From: Comamonadaceae bacterium UBA4962
GTDB lineage: Bacteria; Pseudomonadota; Gammaproteobacteria; Burkholderiales; Burkholderiaceae_C
Reading direction: 5' to 3'
Length of the DNA: 64,000 nucleotides
NCBI GenBank assembly: GCA_002397315.1
Contig: DHAE01000026.1
Location: 256,806 to 320,805, forward strand
The notes under the pieces were generated by a model. That model saw only the letters and a program-made list of their open reading frames with translations, did not search any database and was not told the DNA's origin. Positions 25,193 through 34,347 of this stretch are shown here, one piece after another. Both the position numbers and the translations under genes were made by a program. The first letter of the stretch is position 1; each line of letters opens with the position of its first letter.

Positions 25193-26911
25193 ATGACGAC
25201 CCCGCCCTCGCATGCGCCCGGGAACCATCCGGTTCCGGATGGCCACGGCCGCAATCTGTTCGACACCGATACCGAACTGCAGTCCCTGCTGGCGCTCTAT
25301 CTGCCGGAGGACCTGTACGCGCACATGCGCCCGCACTTCGTGCGCCTCGGCGGCCTGGCAGGCGGCCTGCTGGACGACCTGGCCGGCACCGCCGACCGCA
25401 ATCCCCCGGTGCTCGAACACCGCACGCGCACCGGCCTCGACGTGCAGCGCATCGTCAAGCACCCGGCCTATGTCGAGATGGAGCGGCTGGCGCTCAGCGA
25501 ATTCGGCCTGGGGGCCATGTCCCATCGCGAGGAAACCTTGGGCTGGCGGGGCCCCATGCCGGCGCTCGTCAAGTACGCGCTGACCTATCTCTTCGTGCAG
25601 GCCGAGTTCGGCCTGTGCTGCCCGGTCTCCATGACCGATTCGCTGACGCGCACGCTGCGCAAGTTCGGCAGCCCGGAACTGCTGGCGCGCTACCTGCCGG
25701 CCCTCACCTCGCTCGATGTCGACGAGCTGGCGCAGGGCGCGATGTTCATGACCGAACAGGGCGCCGGCTCCGACATCGCCGCCACCGCCACGCGGGCCCT
25801 GCCTGCCGGCGACGGCAGTTGGCGTCTGAGCGGCGACAAGTGGTTCTGCTCGAATCCCGACGCGGGGTTCGCGATGGTGCTGGCCCGCATCGACGGGGCG
25901 CCCGAGGGCCTCAAGGGGGTCTCGCTCTTCCTGCTGCCGCGGCGGCTGGAGGACGGCAGCCTCAACCACTACCGCATCGTCCGCCTGAAGGACAAGCTGG
26001 GCACGCGCTCCATGGCCAGCGGCGAGATCCAGCTCACGGGCGCGGTGGCCTATCTGGTGGGCGAGGAAGGCCGCGGCTTCGTGCAGATGGCCGACATGGT
26101 GAACAACTCGCGGCTGTCCAACGGCGTGCGCGCCGCGGGGCTGATGCGGCGGGCGGTGTCCGAGGCCGAATTCGTCGCCGCCGAGCGCCGGGCCTTCGGC
26201 CGCGCACTGCAGGACATGCCGCTCATGCGCCGCCAGCTCGACAAGCTGCGCGTGCCCGCCGAGCAGGCCCGGACCATGGTGTTCCAGACCGCCCGCGCGC
26301 TCGCGCGCTCGGACGCCGGCGAGAAGGATGCCTATGCCCTGCTGCGCATCCTCACGCCGCTCATCAAGTTCCGCGCCTGCCGCGACGCGCGCAAGGTGAC
26401 CGGCGATGCGATGGAGGTGCGCGGCGGCTGCGGCTACATCGAGGAATTCAGCGACGCGCGCCTCGTGCGCGATGCGCACCTGGGCTCGATCTGGGAAGGC
26501 ACCAGCAACATCGTCGCGCTGGACGTGCTGCGCGCGATCCGCCGCGAAGGCTCGCTGCCGGTGCTGGCCGCCCACAACACCGCGCTGCTCGAAGACGCGG
26601 CCCTGCCCCCGGCCTTCGCCGCCGCCCTCGCGCACAGCTTCGGGCGCGCCTGCGCGCTGGCCGAAACCGCGCTGCAGGAGGACGGCGGCGAGGTGCTGGC
26701 CCGCCAGGCCGCGTCCGCCCTCTACCACTGCACCAGCGCCATCGCCATGGCCTGGGAGGCGGGCAAAACCGGCTCCGCCGCGCGCATGCACTGGGCCCGC
26801 ATGGTGCTGTGGCACCGCGTGCTGCCGCGCGATCCGCTGCGACCCGACGTACCGCCCGCCGAATGGCAGGACCGCCTGGGTACGCCTTCGACGGCCGCTG
26901 CCACGGCCTGA
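25193..26911 (+). CDS. acyl-CoA dehydrogenase family protein
   Basis: The 572-residue flavoprotein has the acyl-CoA dehydrogenase core: FMTEQGAGSDI (about 184-194, the substrate/FAD loop), WRLSGDKWFCSN, KDKLGTRSMASGEI, and the C-terminal GGCGYIEEF and SIWEGTSNIVALD with the likely catalytic glutamate. An extra N-terminal part and a tail of about 110 residues make it longer than the usual 380-residue enzymes, like the AidB/ACAD11-type group. The ATG at 25193 has AAGGAGA four bases before it. Its CoA-ester substrate is presumably made by the CaiB-type transferase downstream. Confidence 0.88.
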   Translation: MTTPPSHAPGNHPVPDGHGRNLFDTDTELQSLLALYLPEDLYAHMRPHFVRLGGLAGGLLDDLAGTADRNPPVLEHRTRTGLDVQRIVKHPAYVEMERLALSEFGLGAMSHREETLGWRGPMPALVKYALTYLFVQAEFGLCCPVSMTDSLTRTLRKFGSPELLARYLPALTSLDVDELAQGAMFMTEQGAGSDIAATATRALPAGDGSWRLSGDKWFCSNPDAGFAMVLARIDGAPEGLKGVSLFLLPRRLEDGSLNHYRIVRLKDKLGTRSMASGEIQLTGAVAYLVGEEGRGFVQMADMVNNSRLSNGVRAAGLMRRAVSEAEFVAAERRAFGRALQDMPLMRRQLDKLRVPAEQARTMVFQTARALARSDAGEKDAYALLRILTPLIKFRACRDARKVTGDAMEVRGGCGYIEEFSDARLVRDAHLGSIWEGTSNIVALDVLRAIRREGSLPVLAAHNTALLEDAALPPAFAAALAHSFGRACALAETALQEDGGEVLARQAASALYHCTSAIAMAWEAGKTGSAARMHWARMVLWHRVLPRDPLRPDVPPAEWQDRLGTPSTAAATA

Positions 26912-26949
26912 TCCATTCGCCACCACAACTACAACGGAGACAAAGCACG

Positions 26950-27930
26950 ATGAAGAAACGCACCCTGATGTCCGCCGCCTGCGTCCTGCTGGCGGCCCCC
27001 TTCCTGGCGCCTGCGGGCGCCGCGGACGCCTTCCCGGCCAAGCCGATCACCCTGGTGATCCCCTACCCGCCCGGCGGGCCGACCGATGCCATGGCGCGCA
27101 CCCTCGCCGCCGAGATCAAGGACCGGATCGGCCAGCCGATGATCGTGGAGAACCGCGCGGGGGCCAACGGCAACATCGGCGCCGAATACGTGGCCCGCGC
27201 GGAGCCCGACGGCTACACGCTCATGTTCGGCACTTCGGGGCCCCTCGCCATCAACGCGAGCCTCTACGCCAAGATCGGCTACGACCCGGTCAAGAGCTAT
27301 GCACCGGTGATCCGCGTGGGCTATCTGCCCAACATCCTGGTGGTGCACCCCAGCGTGCCGGCGCAGAGCGTGAAGGAGCTCGTCGCCTACGGCCGGGCGC
27401 ATCCGGGCAAGCTGGCCTACGCCTCCTCGGGCAGCGGCGCATCCTCGCACCTCGCGGGCGTGCTGTTCAACTCCGTGGCGGGAACCGACTTCCTGCATAT
27501 CCCCTACAAGGGCACGGGCCCCGCGCTCAATGACCTGCTGGGAGGCCAGGTCGCCATGAGCTTCACCGACGTGCTGACCGCCCAGCCCTACGTCAAGGCG
27601 GGCAGGTTGCGCGCGCTGGGGGTGACGACCGCGAAGCGCTCGCAGGCCCTGCCGGACGTGCCCACGGTGGCCGAACAGGGATACCCGGGCTACGACGTCA
27701 GCGTGTTCTTCGGCGTCGTGGCGCCCGCGGGCACGCCGGCCGACCGCATCGCCCTCCTCAACAAGGCATTCGCCGGAGCGCTCTCCAGCCCCAAGGTCAA
27801 GGCGCTGTTCGCCTCGCAGGGGCTGGAGGCCGCCACGGATACCCGCCCGCAGGCGCTGGGACGCTTCATCGCCGACGAGACGGCCAAGTGGGGGCAGGTC
27901 GTGCAGCAGTCGGGGGTCCGCCTTGACTGA
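26950..27930 (+). CDS. Bug/TctC-family periplasmic solute-binding receptor
   Basis: The 326-residue protein has a signal peptide (residues 1-24, ending GAADA) and the Bug family signatures FPAKPITLVIPYPPGGPTD (about 28-46), VENRAGANGNIGAEYVA and HIPYKGTGPALNDLLGGQV. These proteins bind carboxylates and other small acids, usually for tripartite tricarboxylate (TctAB) transporters. No TctA or TctB gene is adjacent, so it may feed a permease elsewhere or act as a sensor. The last codons overlap the CaiB gene. Confidence 0.92.
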   Translation: MKKRTLMSAACVLLAAPFLAPAGAADAFPAKPITLVIPYPPGGPTDAMARTLAAEIKDRIGQPMIVENRAGANGNIGAEYVARAEPDGYTLMFGTSGPLAINASLYAKIGYDPVKSYAPVIRVGYLPNILVVHPSVPAQSVKELVAYGRAHPGKLAYASSGSGASSHLAGVLFNSVAGTDFLHIPYKGTGPALNDLLGGQVAMSFTDVLTAQPYVKAGRLRALGVTTAKRSQALPDVPTVAEQGYPGYDVSVFFGVVAPAGTPADRIALLNKAFAGALSSPKVKALFASQGLEAATDTRPQALGRFIADETAKWGQVVQQSGVRLD

Positions 27931-29065
27931 GCGGGCCGCCACCGGCGCACTGGCCGGCATCCGCGTGCTCGATCTCTCGCGCATCCTCGGCGGGCCGTAC
28001 TGCGGCCAGATCCTGGGCGACCATGGCGCCGACGTGCTCAAGGTGGAGCCGCCCGAGGGCGACGACACCCGTACCTGGGGCCCGCCGTTTCGCGATGGCG
28101 TCGCGTCGTACTACATGGGACTGAACCGCAACAAGCGGGTGCAGCACCTCGACCTCTCCAGCGAGGAGGGCCGGGCCCGCCTGCTGGAGCTGGTGGCCCA
28201 GGCCGACGTGCTCGTGGAGAACTTCAAATCCGGCACCATGGAGCGCTGGGGCATCGGCTACGAAGCGCTCTCGCAGCGCTTTCCGCGGCTGGTCTGGTGC
28301 CGCGTGAGCGGCTTCGGCAGCGACGGCCCGCTGGGCGGCCTGCCCGGCTACGATGCGGCGGTGCAGGCGATGGCCGGCATCATGAGCGTCAATGGCGAGT
28401 CGGGCGGCGACGCCCTGCGCGTCGGCCTGCCGGTGGTGGACATGGTCACGGGGCTGCATGCCGTCATCGGCGTGCTGCTCGCGCTGCAGGAGCGCCAGCG
28501 CAGCGGCCGCGGCCAGTTCGTGGAGGCGGCACTCTACGACAGCGGCCTCTCGCTGCTGCATCCGCATGCGGCGAACTGGTTCATGGACGGACGCGTACCG
28601 GGCCGCACCGGCAACGCCCATCCCAACATCTACCCGTACGACACGCTGCGCACCGCCAGCGAGCCTGTCTTCGTCACGGTGGGCAACGACCGGCAGTTCG
28701 CGGCCTTCTGCCGCTGCATCGGCCTTCCGGATCTGGCGGACGATCCGCGCTTCGCGCGGGCGGGCGACCGGTCGCGGCACCGCTCGGAGCTGAAACCGCT
28801 GCTGGAGGAGGCGACGCAGGCGCTGCAGGCCGCCACGCTGGTCGAACGGCTGATGGCTGCCGGCGTACCGGCGGCGCCCGTGCTGGATGTGGACGCGGCG
28901 CTGGAGCATCCGCACACCGTGCACCGGAAGATGGTGGTGGCGATGGAGTCCGGTTACCGCGGCCTGGGTAGCCCGGTGGCGCTGAGCCGTACGCCGGCCA
29001 CGTACCGCCATGCGCCGCTCACCCCGGGCGATGCGTTCCTGCCCCGGGATGCCTGGAGCGGCTGA
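27923..29065 (+). CDS. CaiB/BaiF-family class III CoA transferase
   Basis: The 380-residue protein has the family start GIRVLDLSRILGGPYCGQILGDHGADVLKVE-type pattern (residues 12-42), NRNKR and the catalytic aspartate D173 in GLPVVDMVTG. It moves CoA between carboxylic acids without free energy input, so it could activate the acid that the dehydrogenase then oxidises. The frame opens with TTG at 27923, overlapping the receptor gene by eight bases, and GGGGG lies six bases before it as a ribosome site. No suitable ATG or GTG exists before the conserved region. Confidence 0.9.
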   Translation: MTERAATGALAGIRVLDLSRILGGPYCGQILGDHGADVLKVEPPEGDDTRTWGPPFRDGVASYYMGLNRNKRVQHLDLSSEEGRARLLELVAQADVLVENFKSGTMERWGIGYEALSQRFPRLVWCRVSGFGSDGPLGGLPGYDAAVQAMAGIMSVNGESGGDALRVGLPVVDMVTGLHAVIGVLLALQERQRSGRGQFVEAALYDSGLSLLHPHAANWFMDGRVPGRTGNAHPNIYPYDTLRTASEPVFVTVGNDRQFAAFCRCIGLPDLADDPRFARAGDRSRHRSELKPLLEEATQALQAATLVERLMAAGVPAAPVLDVDAALEHPHTVHRKMVVAMESGYRGLGSPVALSRTPATYRHAPLTPGDAFLPRDAWSG

Positions 29066-29206
29066 CGCGCCCCTTCTGGCGTCGTTGCCGCACCTTGTCG
29101 TGCTGCTCGTACTGTCTGCGATGCAGCGCCTCGCCAGAGCCGCTTCGCCGACTCGTGTCAGCCGCTCTTGGCGGGGCGGCCCCAGCCGCCAGCGGGATCG
29201 CCGGCC
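29066..29206. other. non-coding gap between convergent genes, with hairpin
   Basis: The 141-base gap separates the CaiB gene (plus) from the methyltransferase gene (minus). It contains TGGCGG-N11-CCGCCA at 29169-29191, which can form a GC-rich hairpin without a T run, so any termination would be Rho-dependent. The part at about 29075-29155 is less GC-rich than its surroundings and has no gene that can be supported. Confidence 0.5.
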
Positions 29207-30028
29207 TTACGCCGACGCATCCGCGTGCGCCGCGCTCGCGTGCAGGCAGATGGCCGCCGCCGCGCCCACGTTGAGCGACTCCTCGCCGCCCGGCTGCGCG
29301 ATGCGGATCAGGTGCGTGGCGCGCTGCTGCAGCGCGTCGGACACGCCCTGCCCTTCATGGCCCAGGATCCAGCCGCAGGGCCAGGGCAGCTGCGCGCGGT
29401 GCAGCAGGTCGCCGCCGTGCGAACTGGTGGCCAAGAGCGGCACCGCGAGCGTGTCGATGTCCTCGGCGGCCAGGCCTTCGGCGAGGTGCAGCGCGAAATG
29501 CGCGCCCATGCCGGCCCGCAGCACCTTGGGGCTCCAGAGGCCCGCCGTACCCTTCAGCGCGGCGATCTGGCGGAACCCGAAGGCCGAGGCGCTGCGCAGG
29601 ATCGAGCCGACGTTGCCGGCGTCCTGCAGCCGGTCCAGCACCACCGTGGGCAGGCCGGGCTGCAGCGCGGGCGCCTCGGGGGCCGCCACCACGAAGCCCA
29701 TGCGCGCCGGCGATTCGAGGCCGCTCACGTCGGCCCAGAGCGCGTCGGCGAGCACCACGTTGCGCGTGGCATGGCCGCCCCAGGCGTGTTCCCACGCGGG
29801 CCAGGCGGATTCGGCGTACACCCCGATGGCCGGGCGCACGCCGCGTTCCAGCGCGGCGCGGCACAGGTGGTCGCCTTCGAGCCAGACGCGGCCCTGGCGC
29901 CGGTAGGCCCCGCTGTCCTGTGCAAGACGGCGCAGGTCCTTCACGAACGCGTTGTCGCGCGACTGGATGAACGTCGCCGCGGCAGCCGGCGAGCCGCCGG
30001 CACCGGCGGGATGGCGGGTGCCGGTCAT
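29207..30028 (-). CDS. SpoU/TrmH-family RNA 2'-O-ribose methyltransferase
   Basis: This 273-residue SPOUT enzyme has an N-terminal RNA-binding part (about 18-110, with SRDNAFVKDLRRLA) and a knotted methyltransferase domain with the three SpoU motifs: DRLQDAGNVGSILRSASAFG (about 128-147), ILGHEGQGVSD and PGGEESLNVGAAAAICLHA. The target may be 23S rRNA (as for RlmB-like enzymes) or tRNA; this cannot be decided. It starts with an ATGA overlap on the rnhB stop and ends the long envelope operon. Confidence 0.9.
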   Translation of the reverse strand: MTGTRHPAGAGGSPAAAATFIQSRDNAFVKDLRRLAQDSGAYRRQGRVWLEGDHLCRAALERGVRPAIGVYAESAWPAWEHAWGGHATRNVVLADALWADVSGLESPARMGFVVAAPEAPALQPGLPTVVLDRLQDAGNVGSILRSASAFGFRQIAALKGTAGLWSPKVLRAGMGAHFALHLAEGLAAEDIDTLAVPLLATSSHGGDLLHRAQLPWPCGWILGHEGQGVSDALQQRATHLIRIAQPGGEESLNVGAAAAICLHASAAHADASA

Positions 30029-30768
30029 GCGCGCATGCCCTGGAACGCCGCGGAGCCCGCGAGGACGGCGGGGCCTACGGTCACGGTCACGGTCGTGGTG
30101 GTGATCGTAGCGATGGACGGAGCCGGCCCGCCGCCCGGCATCACCGCGCGCTGCACCGCGGCCGCCACGGGCGCGAAGGAGCGGCGGTGCTCGGGGCAGG
30201 CGCCGTGGGCCTGCAGCGCGGCCATGTGCTCCGCCGTGCCGTAGCCCTTGTGGCCGGCGAAACCGTAATGCGGATAGGCCTCGTGCAGGCGCGCGCACCA
30301 TCGGTCGCGCGTTACCTTCGCGAGGATGGAGGCCGCGGAGATCGACTGCACCAGCGCGTCGCCCTTCACGATCGCCTCGGCCGGCACGTCGAGCGGCGGC
30401 AGGCGGTTGCCGTCCACCAGCACGCGCACGGGCTTGAGCCGCAGGCCGGCCACGGCGCGGCGCATCGCCAGCATCGTGGCCTGCAGGATGTTGAGCGTGT
30501 CGATCTCTTCCACCGAGGCCTCGGCCACGCTGCAGCACAGGGCCTTGGCGCGGATCTCGTCGAACAGCGCTTCGCGCCGCGCGGCCGTCAGCACCTTGGA
30601 ATCGGCCAGGCCGGCGATCGGCTGCAGGTCGTCGAGGATCACGGCAGCGGCCACCACGGGCCCGGCCAGCGGCCCGCGGCCGGCCTCGTCCACGCCCGCC
30701 ACGAGTCCGGGCGGGTGCCATGGCAGTTGGGCCTGGTCAGCCCGCGGCAAGGATTTTCTGGATCGCAT
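30025..30768 (-). CDS. rnhB: ribonuclease HII
   Basis: RNase HII cuts RNA in RNA-DNA hybrids, including single ribonucleotides. The active-site motif is AGVDEAGRGPLAG with D27 and E28; later ligands are in ADSKVLTAARRE and SISAASILAKVTRD. At 247 residues it is longer than E. coli RnhB (198) because of a C-terminal low-complexity tail (about 205-247, rich in Thr and Val, encoded by GGTCACGGTCAC-like repeats). The start overlaps the lpxB stop by 32 bases, and the stop overlaps the methyltransferase start. Confidence 0.95.
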   Translation of the reverse strand: MRSRKSLPRADQAQLPWHPPGLVAGVDEAGRGPLAGPVVAAAVILDDLQPIAGLADSKVLTAARREALFDEIRAKALCCSVAEASVEEIDTLNILQATMLAMRRAVAGLRLKPVRVLVDGNRLPPLDVPAEAIVKGDALVQSISAASILAKVTRDRWCARLHEAYPHYGFAGHKGYGTAEHMAALQAHGACPEHRRSFAPVAAAVQRAVMPGGGPAPSIATITTTTVTVTVGPAVLAGSAAFQGMRA

Positions 30769-31972
30769 CGGCGGCCAATCGCGGAGTGTCGCGGCGCAGT
30801 TCTTCGTGGAGCGCGGTGAAGCGCCGCTCCAGCGCCTCCCGCTCGGCGGCCGGCGCCTCCAGCCACTGCAGCACGGCGGCGGCCAGGGCCTCGGGCGTGG
30901 CGGCGTCCTGGAGCAGCTCGGGCACGACGAATTCGCCGCTGAGGATGTTCGGCAGCCCCACCCAGGGCTGCAGTTGCTTGCGGCGCATGAGCCGCCAGCT
31001 GATCGGATGCATATGGTAGGCGATCACCATCGGCCGCTTGAAGAGCGCGGCTTCCAGCGTCGCCGTGCCGCTCGCGATGAGCGTGCAGTCGCAGGCCGCC
31101 AGCACCGCGTGCGACTGCCCCGCCACCACCGTCACGGCGTCCTGCAGGCCGGCCTCGCGCACCGCCGCTTCGATGCGTGCGTGCAGCGCGGGCACGGCCG
31201 GCACGACCATGCGGATGCGGGGATGCGCCTTGCGGATCAGCGCGGCGGCCTGGAAGAACGGCCGGGCGATGTAGGCGACCTCGGCCGAGCGGCTGCCCGG
31301 CAGAATGGCCAGCACCTCGTCATCCGCCCCCAGGCCCAGTTGCGCGCGCGCGGCCTGCCGGTCGGGCACCAGCGGGATCACGTTGGCGAGCGGATGGCCG
31401 ACGTAGGTGGCGGCTATGCCGTGCTCGGCCAGCAGCGCCGGCTCGAACGGGAAGATGCACAGCACGTGGCCGGCACTGCGGCGGATCTTCTCGACACGGT
31501 CGGCGCGCCAGGCCCAGATCGACGGGCACACGAAATGCACCGTGGGGATGCCCGCGGCACGCAGGTCGGCCTCCAGGCCGAGGTTGAAGTCGGGGGCGTC
31601 CACGCCGACGAAGACGTCGGGACGGTCCTGCTGCAGCAGGCGCTCGCGCAGTTGCCGGCGGATGCGCACGATGCCCAGCAGTTTCCGCACCAGCTCCAGG
31701 CTGTAGCCGTGCACGGCCAGCCGCTCGCTGGGCCACCAGGCATCGAAGCCGCGGCGCTGCATCTGCGCGCCGCCGATGCCCAGGCTCCGCACGCCCGGCC
31801 AGCGCTCCTGCAGCCCGTCCAGCAGCAGGCCCGCCAGCAGATCGCCGGAGGTCTCGCCGGCCACCATGGCGATGCGGGGCGCCTGCGCCGGCTTCGGCAC
31901 AGGTTGCGGCGAAAGCGGCTGCGGCATGCCGGGCATGCCGGCTGCGCTGCCGGATTCCAGGGATCGCACCAT
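30737..31972 (-). CDS. lpxB: lipid-A-disaccharide synthase
   Basis: LpxB joins UDP-2,3-diacylglucosamine and lipid X to give the lipid A disaccharide at the inner membrane. The 411-residue protein has AMVAGETSGDLLAG (about 33-46), GIGGAQMQRRGF, DAPDFNLGLE, CPSIWAWRADRVEKI, ILPGSRSAEV and SGTATLEAALFKRPMV, the conserved order of the family. The ATG at 31972 lies seven bases after the lpxA stop. A roughly 30-residue N-terminal extension before the conserved start is unusual, so an internal start is possible. Confidence 0.95.
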   Translation of the reverse strand: MVRSLESGSAAGMPGMPQPLSPQPVPKPAQAPRIAMVAGETSGDLLAGLLLDGLQERWPGVRSLGIGGAQMQRRGFDAWWPSERLAVHGYSLELVRKLLGIVRIRRQLRERLLQQDRPDVFVGVDAPDFNLGLEADLRAAGIPTVHFVCPSIWAWRADRVEKIRRSAGHVLCIFPFEPALLAEHGIAATYVGHPLANVIPLVPDRQAARAQLGLGADDEVLAILPGSRSAEVAYIARPFFQAAALIRKAHPRIRMVVPAVPALHARIEAAVREAGLQDAVTVVAGQSHAVLAACDCTLIASGTATLEAALFKRPMVIAYHMHPISWRLMRRKQLQPWVGLPNILSGEFVVPELLQDAATPEALAAAVLQWLEAPAAEREALERRFTALHEELRRDTPRLAADAIQKILAAG

Positions 31973-31979
31973 CGCGGGA

Positions 31980-32819
31980 TCAGCGGGCCAGCCCGCGCGT
32001 GGACGAGGCGATGAAGCCGAGCAGCAGCGCGATGTCGTCCGCCGCTTCCGGGTGCGCGGCGGGCAGCTCGGCGATCGCGGCGCGCGCGGCATCGAGCGTG
32101 AGGCCCTGCCGGTACAGCAGGCGGTGCGCCTGCTTCAGGGCAGCCAGCCGGTCGGCGGAGAAACCGCGGCGGCGCAGGCCTTCGAGGTTGAGCCCGCGCA
32201 CGGCCAGCGGGTTGCCGTCCACCATCATGAAGGGCGGCACGTCCTGCGAGATGTGGCTCGCGAAGCCCGCCATCGCGTGGGCGCCGACCTGGGTGAACTG
32301 GTGGATGCCCGTGAGGCCGCCGATGATCGCCTGGTCGCCCACGCGCACGTGGCCGGCCAGCGTGGCGTTGTTGGCGAGGATCGTCTGGTTTCCCACCACG
32401 CAGTCGTGCGCGATGTGCACGTAGGCCATGATCCAGTTGTCGTCGCCGATCGTGGTCACGCCGCGGTCCTGCACCGTGCCCGTGTTGAACGTGCAGAACT
32501 CGCGGATGGTGTTGCGGTCGCCGATCTCCAGCCGGGTCGGCTCGCCCGCGTACTTCTTGTCCTGCGGGGCGGCGCCCAGCGAGGCGAACTGGAAGATGCG
32601 GTTGTCGCGGCCGATGGTGGTGAGGCCCTCGATCACGCAGTGCGCGCCCACGGTGGTGCCCGCGCCGATGCGCACGCCCGGCCCGATGACCGCGTACGGG
32701 CCGACCGACACCGATGCGTCGATCTGCGCCCCGGGTGACACGATGGCCGTGGGATGGATGCCCACCGGTCCCGCGTCCTGCCGCGCGCCCTGCTCCGCCG
32801 TCTGGATGCTCGCCGTCAT
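31980..32819 (-). CDS. lpxA: UDP-N-acetylglucosamine O-acyltransferase
   Basis: LpxA carries out the first step of lipid A synthesis, adding a hydroxyacyl chain from acyl carrier protein to UDP-GlcNAc. The 279-residue protein has the left-handed beta-helix hexapeptide repeats (about 20-200) and a helical C-terminal part. The catalytic histidine is in YVHIAHDCVVGN, and the HQFTQVGAHAMAGF motif is seen. It lies 50 bases after fabZ and seven bases before lpxB, as in other proteobacteria. Confidence 0.96.
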   Translation of the reverse strand: MTASIQTAEQGARQDAGPVGIHPTAIVSPGAQIDASVSVGPYAVIGPGVRIGAGTTVGAHCVIEGLTTIGRDNRIFQFASLGAAPQDKKYAGEPTRLEIGDRNTIREFCTFNTGTVQDRGVTTIGDDNWIMAYVHIAHDCVVGNQTILANNATLAGHVRVGDQAIIGGLTGIHQFTQVGAHAMAGFASHISQDVPPFMMVDGNPLAVRGLNLEGLRRRGFSADRLAALKQAHRLLYRQGLTLDAARAAIAELPAAHPEAADDIALLLGFIASSTRGLAR

Positions 32820-32869
32820 CGCCTGCCGTCCCGCCTGGTTGGGTTCTGCCGTTGCACGCCGCGCGGCCC

Positions 32870-33310
32870 TCAGGCCACCGTGCGCATGGTGCACATGATC
32901 TCGGCCTCGCAGGCGGTGCTGTCGCCCACGCGGGCCACGCCGCCGAACTTGTAGATGCCGCCCTTGATGCGGTCGAGCTTCACGTCGAGGATCAGCTGGT
33001 CGCCCGGCTCCACGGGGCGCTTGAAGCGCGCGCCGTCGATGCCGACGAAATAGAACACCTTGTCGTCGCCGGGCGCCTCGCCCATCATGTCGAAGGACAG
33101 CAGGCCGGCAGCCTGGGCCAGTGCTTCGAGGATCAGCACGCCGGGCATCACCGGGCGGCTCGGGAAGTGGCCCGTGAAGAACGGCTCGTTGATCGTGACG
33201 TTCTTGATCGCCCGGATGCGCTGCCCCCGTTCGAGTTCGACGACGCGGTCCACCAGCAGGAAGGGATAGCGGTGCGGCAGAAGCTTGAGGATTTGGTGGA
33301 TGTCCATCAT
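32870..33310 (-). CDS. fabZ: 3-hydroxyacyl-ACP dehydratase
   Basis: FabZ dehydrates 3-hydroxyacyl-ACP in fatty-acid elongation and competes with lipid A synthesis for the same precursor, which fits its place between lpxD and lpxA. The 146-residue hot-dog-fold protein has LLPHRYPFLLVDRV and the active-site histidine and glutamate in FFTGHFPSRPVMPGVLILEA. The first of two adjacent ATGs (33310) overlaps the lpxD stop as ATGA; the second begins at 33307. Confidence 0.96.
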   Translation of the reverse strand: MMDIHQILKLLPHRYPFLLVDRVVELERGQRIRAIKNVTINEPFFTGHFPSRPVMPGVLILEALAQAAGLLSFDMMGEAPGDDKVFYFVGIDGARFKRPVEPGDQLILDVKLDRIKGGIYKFGGVARVGDSTACEAEIMCTMRTVA

Positions 33311-34308
33311 TGGAAGTGAGCGGTCGGACCGTTTTTTCGTATCTGTTCTTCGAGGGCCATGATGCGCGTTCGCAGTGCATGGAGCTGCCGGAGCGTGGCC
33401 GCGTTCTTTTCCCACTTCGCATTCTCGTCGAAGGGGAACATGCCGGAGTAGAGGCCGGGCCGCAGGACCGAGCGCGTGATGGCCGTGCCGGGCGACACCT
33501 GCACGCCGTCGGCGATCTCCAGGTGCCCCAGGATCATCGCCGCGCCGCCGATCATGCAGTGCGCGCCGATCCGCGTGCTGCCGGACACGCCCGTGCAGCC
33601 GGCCACCGCCGTGTGCCGGCCGATGCGGACGTTGTGGCCGATCTGCACGAGGTTGTCGAGCTTCACGCCGTCCTCGATGACCGTGTCGTCGAGCGCGCCG
33701 CGGTCGATGCAGGTGTTGGCACCGATCTCCACGTCGTCGCCGATGCGCACCGCGCCGAGCTGTTCGATCTTGGTCCAGGCGCCGCCGTCGGGCGCGAAGC
33801 CGAAGCCGTCCGCGCCGATCACCACGCCGGGGTGCAGCAGGCAGCGCTCGCCGATGCGGCAGTCCTCGCCCACCGTGATGCGCGAGGTCAGCACCGTGCC
33901 GGCGCCGATGTGCGCGCCGCGCTCGACCACGCAGAGCGGGCCGATGCGCGCCGAGGGATCGACGAAGGCCTCTGGATCGACCACCGCGGACGGGTGGATG
34001 CCTGCCGCCGGCGTGCGGCCGTGCAGGCGCTTCCAGAGCTGCGTCGCGCGCGCGAAATAGGCGTAGGGATCGTCCGCCACGATGCACGCACCGCGCGCCA
34101 GCGCTTCCTCGCGCATGGCGGGCGCCACAATGACACAGGCCGCCCGGGAGGCGGCCAGTTGTTGGCGGTAGCGCGGATTGCTCAGGAAAGCCAGGTCGCC
34201 CGGTTCCGCTGAGTCGAGCGGTGCGATGCGAAGGATCTCGACGTCGCCGTCACCTCCTTCGATCGTTCCGCCCAGCGCCTCAACAATCTGCCTGAGTCGC
34301 ACGCTCAC
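33307..34308 (-). CDS. lpxD: UDP-3-O-(3-hydroxyacyl)glucosamine N-acyltransferase
   Basis: LpxD adds the second acyl chain in lipid A synthesis. The 333-residue protein has an N-terminal uridine-binding domain (about 1-100), a hexapeptide-repeat beta-helix (about 100-300, with the catalytic histidine in NLVQIGHNVRIG) and a C-terminal helix (LHALRTRIMALEEQIR). It lies between skp and fabZ. Confidence 0.96.
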   Translation of the reverse strand: MSVRLRQIVEALGGTIEGGDGDVEILRIAPLDSAEPGDLAFLSNPRYRQQLAASRAACVIVAPAMREEALARGACIVADDPYAYFARATQLWKRLHGRTPAAGIHPSAVVDPEAFVDPSARIGPLCVVERGAHIGAGTVLTSRITVGEDCRIGERCLLHPGVVIGADGFGFAPDGGAWTKIEQLGAVRIGDDVEIGANTCIDRGALDDTVIEDGVKLDNLVQIGHNVRIGRHTAVAGCTGVSGSTRIGAHCMIGGAAMILGHLEIADGVQVSPGTAITRSVLRPGLYSGMFPFDENAKWEKNAATLRQLHALRTRIMALEEQIRKNGPTAHFQ

Positions 34309-34347
34309 GCGGGATGCCCCGCACGTGCCGTCCGGCAGCCGGTGCGA

